Positions 6,701-9,012 of a stretch of DNA of 9,012 nt are shown here, in pieces. Source of the DNA: an uncultured Mollicutes bacterium (GTDB lineage: Bacteria > Bacillota_I > Bacilli_A > RFN20 > CAG-826); the NCBI GenBank assembly GCA_945935945.1, contig CAMESA010000030.1:1-9012 (forward strand). Reading direction: 5' to 3'. Each line of letters begins with the position of its first letter. Position 1 is the stretch's first letter. Under the pieces are notes generated by a model, which was not told the DNA's origin, did not search any database, and saw only the letters and a program-made list of their open reading frames with translations. The position numbers and the translations under genes are program-made.

Positions 6701-7616
6701 ACAAAATCGTGGTGCTATTTCTTTTGAAATTCCAAAACCAAAATATATTTTAGATGAAGATGGAAGAGCTATTGATGTTACAGTTACGGAACGAAAAGAA
6801 GGAGAAAAATTAATTGAAGATTTTATGATTAGTGCTAATGAGTGTGCTGCAACAATGATGGAAGAATTAGATCATCCATTCCAATATCGTGTTCACCCAA
6901 AACCAGACCCATATCATATTAAGAATGCTTTAGAAACAATAGAAAAAATGGGATATCATTATCAAATTAATTTAGAAGATGGTGTAGAACCTGGTCAAAT
7001 TATGCAATTATTAGAACAATTAGAGGGTGATGAAAATTATGCAACGATTGCTTACTTATTTTTAAGAGCAATGAATAAAGCATTTTACTCTGGAGAAAAT
7101 TTACATCACTTTGCTTTAGCTAGTAATAATTATTCTCACTTTACATCTCCAATTAGACGTTATCCTGATTTATTAGCACATCGTGCTATTAAATTAGAAA
7201 AAGAAAACAAATACAATCAAAAAAAAGCTTTTCAAATAGAAAAGAAATTAAATAAAAAATTAATGCATAGTTCTAATCAAGAAGTAAATGCTCAAGAATG
7301 TGAAAGAGATGTAGACCGTTTAAAAGCAATTGAGTACTTAGAAGATTATATTAGTGAAATATTTGATGCTCGTATTATTATGATAGATCCTTTTGGAATT
7401 CGTATTCAATTAGATAACTGTATTCAAGGATTTATTACGAGAGATAAATTAAAAGATTATGATTATGCCCCAGATGTTCTCACATATTATCATAAAACAA
7501 AAAATACATCATTAAGAATTGGTCAAAGAATAAAATGTCGATTAGATGATGTTTCATATCAAGATTTCACTGCTGAATTCTCATTATATCAGCCACAAAA
7601 AATCAAGAAGAAATAA
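3798..7616 (+). CDS. rnr: RNase R-like exoribonuclease with an extra N-terminal, degenerate RNB domain
   Basis: This 1272-residue 3'-5' exoribonuclease is far longer than ordinary RNase R (roughly 700-800 residues). The start ATG 3798 is supported by AAGGAG (3786-3791). An upstream in-frame GTG at 3765 lies inside the terminator and was rejected. Residues 580-1272 form a standard RNase R: winged-helix region (~588-637), two cold-shock domains (~641-700 and 703-764), catalytic RNB (~803-1134) and S1 (~1184-1265). The RNB has D821, D827, D829 and D830 in IDGDDAKDFDDA, RGTSVYVADRVVPMLP (868-883) and HFTSPIRRYPDL (1114-1125). Residues 1-570 are a second, diverged copy: an HTH-like start (3-38), a helical stretch without visible cold-shock folds, then an RNB-like domain (~250-535) with FTIDDVNTSLREDA (252-265), FSLN (319-322) and YAHCTTPARNY (510-520). 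Its catalytic cluster is altered (D827 equivalent is L261, D829 equivalent is E263), so it is probably inactive. A charged helical linker (~545-575) joins the halves. The enzyme would degrade structured RNA in the cytoplasm; the role of the first half is unknown. Confidence 0.93.
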   Translation: MELLRIINKTREITNEQLKDFYHVNDEQLVEKLIDFLEHEVSSFPFYAYHAKPKYLHNTLLRIQDIYDKLLSEGKNHPPYHFRYQELQKEIYNISHYYESYAEEDQLTIPEKIYLKIFFDQNLEASNQAISEHPLLLQGNVQGKKLLDHILEKYFEVLTTEYNSEYEYMYALFKNILKETSIYPDMQQYIYEFYQSHLEDIKNNADKKYQKYRYQALGILMTGVNMQCFEAKDRVKYHFPQEEKEYQDEFIFTIDDVNTSLREDAISMKEQDGNLYVNLYIVDAVDIFEQHKKLSQQARGNWFTGKQEMLSQESKKKLFSLNAQPEEMATKKVIVYELKFDKNNCLTDIAIRRGTAKISHNYSYEQVNRMMELGNRSYIKTWERLYQIMNQYHINNTSQKKYHLVKELLHYIETGKPYHNTSRSKAHLMISELKVLINFYQAKLCGENEIPMMYRLNDLDISDKELEYIKKCCNDYEEQEYVINILDMLPMFSYYRMKNTGHKGLGFQYYAHCTTPARNYFAYINQHILTSIILDKHFELIEPFNVKLKEQEELQIQKERQSRQQKNIELRKKSYQINGVSYLDEMKKIEKLLKQGEMTAQQIKKSIFLPEKELNLVLEFMVDALHLEKKDGYFKLLVGEDMKVGIYKEGKGSFGLVELENGGHILVPSRFVKGANNKDRVLVKIHHEKKEILGEIMKHKCILEQATAVVTEENGKLYAVLDKDRDSNLILLTDTMNAKIDDKVMISFDRNADLPTAKVIKVYGNVYNPRVLVDQILDEHHIPNEFPKNVLQEADKIPDRVLQSELKRRLDLRNKQIFTIDGDDAKDFDDAVSIDILENGNYQLGVHIADVSYYVTEDSDLDIEADKRGTSVYVADRVVPMLPEKLSNGICSLNPNQDRLTLSCIMEIDKQGNIVDYDFYESVICSNKRMTYREVNEVFEGKDVKGYEPFKDSLEKMLELSHLLRKQRQNRGAISFEIPKPKYILDEDGRAIDVTVTERKEGEKLIEDFMISANECAATMMEELDHPFQYRVHPKPDPYHIKNALETIEKMGYHYQINLEDGVEPGQIMQLLEQLEGDENYATIAYLFLRAMNKAFYSGENLHHFALASNNYSHFTSPIRRYPDLLAHRAIKLEKENKYNQKKAFQIEKKLNKKLMHSSNQEVNAQECERDVDRLKAIEYLEDYISEIFDARIIMIDPFGIRIQLDNCIQGFITRDKLKDYDYAPDVLTYYHKTKNTSLRIGQRIKCRLDDVSYQDFTAEFSLYQPQKIKKK

Positions 7617-7637
7617 AGCTCAAATGGAGCTTTTTTT
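7615..7637 (+). terminator. Terminator of rnr
   Basis: AAAGCTC (7615-7621) and GAGCTTT (7627-7633) form a 7-bp stem around a 5-base loop, running into seven T (7631-7637). The left arm overlaps the rnr TAA stop codon (7614-7616). Confidence 0.85.
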
Positions 7638-7693
7638 GTAAATAAATGTAAAACTAGTGACAGGAAAAAATTTCTAGTCGAAAAAAGTCGAAA

Positions 7694-7705
7694 TTATAGT
7701 ATAAT
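7694..7705 (+). promoter_or_regulatory. Promoter -10 region of the M23 peptidase gene
   Basis: The 12-mer TTATAGTATAAT, identical to 3640-3651, holds a perfect TATAAT at 7700-7705. No clear -35 box is present at the usual distance; the upstream region carries two GTCGAAA copies (from 7677 and 7687). Initiation near 7712 gives a leader of about 18 bases and excludes the in-frame GTG at 7712 as the translation start. Confidence 0.55.
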
Positions 7706-7729
7706 GATATAGTGGGGATAGGTGAAAGT

Positions 7730-9007
7730 ATGAAGCAAGGAATGAAATTAATTAGTTGTATTATGATTTCTATGATAGCACTTACATTTTGTTTATATCC
7801 AAAACAAGTTCAAGCTGAAACGCTTGGCGATGTAAAAAAGAAATTAGCGCAGTTAGAAAAAGAATATGCAGAACAAGAGGCAGATGCAAATCAAACGAAA
7901 GACAAAATTAACACAAATAATCAGACAGTAGAACAATTAAAAAAAGAAGTTTCACAGTTACAGTCTGATATTAAAAAGTTACAAAATGAGATTGAAGAGT
8001 TAAATAAAAAAGCAGATAAAAAGAACGAGGAAGTAAAAAAAGTAATTAATTTTGTCCAAGTATCTAATGGTGAAAATGCATATTTAGAGTATGCTTTTGG
8101 AGCTCAAGATTTTACTGATTTTATTTATCGTATTTCTGTTTCAGAACAGGTTTCTGATTATAATGATCAGTTAATTAAAGAATATAATAAAATGGTAAAA
8201 GAATCAGAAAAGAAACAAAAAGAGATGGATGAAAAACAAAAATCGTTAACTGAAAAGCAAAAAGAGTTAGAAGAAGAAACAAAAAAATTGGGTGAACATT
8301 TAACTGAAGTTACAGATATTAAAATGTCTACAAAAGATGAAATAGAAATGCAAAAAGAAGCAATTGCTATGTTAGAAAAGTTAGGATGTAAGGATAACGA
8401 AGATACAAAGACTTGTGGCCGAGTTCCACCTGTGACAGGAAATACTGGTGGGCCTGGAACAGGGTCTAATCCAATTGGTCAATTACCAGCGGGAACATCT
8501 TTTTTAAGACCAATTATTGAAGGATATGTAACAAGTGAATATGGTTATCGTCTAAACCCAGTTACAGGAAATTATGAATTACATGAAGCACTAGATATGT
8601 CACAAAAAGGAACTGTGCCTATTTATCCAGCAGCTGATGGAATTGTAATTGGAACACGTAATCGTTCTAGTTGTGGTGGTAATATGATATTTATTATTCA
8701 TACAGTAAACGGTAAAAAATATACAACAGAATATGCCCATTTAAGAAGAATTGACGTGAGCGTAGGTCAAGTAGTTACCCAAAACACACAAATTGGTATT
8801 ATGGGTGGTGATAAAAACTCTGAATGGTGGGATAACTGTTCTAATGTTCAACACCTTCACTTTGGAATTGCGAATGGACATTATTTAAAAGATTATATGA
8901 GTTGGAATACTTTTATTGCTAATACTTATGATCCTAGAAAGACTGTAAACTTCCCTTGGAGTGGTGGAGCTACAGATTATTTTAAAGATCGAACAACAAT
9001 GTACTAA
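7730..9007 (+). CDS. Secreted M23 metallopeptidase with PcsB/EnvC-like coiled coil
   Basis: This 425-residue exported cell-wall protein starts at ATG 7730, five bases after AGGTG (7720-7724). A signal peptide (1-29) ends in VQA|ET. Residues ~31-110 and ~150-218 are strongly charged coiled coils. Between them YLEYAFGAQDFTDFIYR (118-134) matches the pattern seen in PcsB-type coiled-coil domains, which in other bacteria contact FtsEX. A Gly/Pro-rich linker (232-255) leads to the M23 domain (~258-400), with zinc ligands H285 and D289 in HEALD, H337 in YAHL, and H375/H377 in HLHF. All expected catalytic residues are present; the usual Gly of HxGxD is Ala287. Four Cys outside the signal peptide (220/229 and 315/370) could form two disulfides. 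The protein probably cleaves peptidoglycan peptides, or activates other enzymes, during division or growth. Which peptide bond is cut cannot be told. Confidence 0.93.
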   Translation: MKQGMKLISCIMISMIALTFCLYPKQVQAETLGDVKKKLAQLEKEYAEQEADANQTKDKINTNNQTVEQLKKEVSQLQSDIKKLQNEIEELNKKADKKNEEVKKVINFVQVSNGENAYLEYAFGAQDFTDFIYRISVSEQVSDYNDQLIKEYNKMVKESEKKQKEMDEKQKSLTEKQKELEEETKKLGEHLTEVTDIKMSTKDEIEMQKEAIAMLEKLGCKDNEDTKTCGRVPPVTGNTGGPGTGSNPIGQLPAGTSFLRPIIEGYVTSEYGYRLNPVTGNYELHEALDMSQKGTVPIYPAADGIVIGTRNRSSCGGNMIFIIHTVNGKKYTTEYAHLRRIDVSVGQVVTQNTQIGIMGGDKNSEWWDNCSNVQHLHFGIANGHYLKDYMSWNTFIANTYDPRKTVNFPWSGGATDYFKDRTTMY

Positions 9008-9012
9008 AAAGG

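Noticed and set aside
7648..7664. WalR-like site upstream of the M23 peptidase
   Set aside because: Only one half-site, TGTAAA (7648-7653), fits; the second half (TGACAG) is at the wrong spacing and degenerate.
7712..7729. GTG start for the M23 peptidase at 7712
   Set aside because: It coincides with the predicted transcription start and lacks a ribosome binding site; ATG 7730 follows AGGTG.
7745..7759. Lipobox LISC at residues 7-10 of the M23 peptidase
   Set aside because: The hydrophobic segment comes after, not before, this Cys; a standard signal peptidase site (VQA|ET) fits better.

Overview
The window is very AT-rich, with short intergenic gaps, intrinsic terminators that overlap stop codons, AGGAG/AGGTG-type ribosome binding sites and a tRNA with an encoded CCA. 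Together these point to a low-GC Gram-positive bacterium (Bacillota, possibly an Erysipelotrichia- or Mollicutes-related lineage). The exact group cannot be read from the sequence. Every tryptophan I checked in the long genes is TGG, and no long gene contains an in-frame TGA, so the standard bacterial code (TGA = stop) applies. All genes read on the + strand.

Layout from left to right: a terminator closing an off-window gene (8-47); a small two-helix membrane protein with a PH-like tail (88-525); a CorA-type Mg2+ transporter (566-1504) whose promoter starts inside the end of the preceding gene; a tRNA-Thr(GGT) (1520-1593) whose promoter overlaps the corA stop codon; a small HAD-like protein (1679-2149) ending in a perfect terminator hairpin; an ABC exporter locus (2206-3621) in which ATPase and permease lie in one reading frame interrupted by a single TGA, with the joining parts of both proteins apparently deleted; a leader segment (about 3646-3776) with a 16-codon ORF and a strong terminator; a very large RNase R-like gene (3798-7616); and a secreted PcsB/EnvC-like M23 peptidase (7730-9007).

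The most striking feature is the 1272-residue RNase R. Its C-terminal ~690 residues are a complete, apparently active RNase R (HTH, two cold-shock domains, RNB with all four catalytic Asp, S1). Its N-terminal ~570 residues contain a second, diverged RNB domain. That copy keeps the FTID and YxHxTxPxRxY landmarks but has lost part of the metal-binding Asp cluster. The protein therefore looks like a pseudoenzyme-enzyme tandem. The only recognisable -10 element lies upstream of a leader peptide and an intrinsic terminator, so expression may be controlled by attenuation or read-through.

The genes do not form one pathway. They read as separate, individually terminated housekeeping units (Mg2+ transport, tRNA, RNA decay, cell-wall remodelling) plus a decaying ABC exporter.
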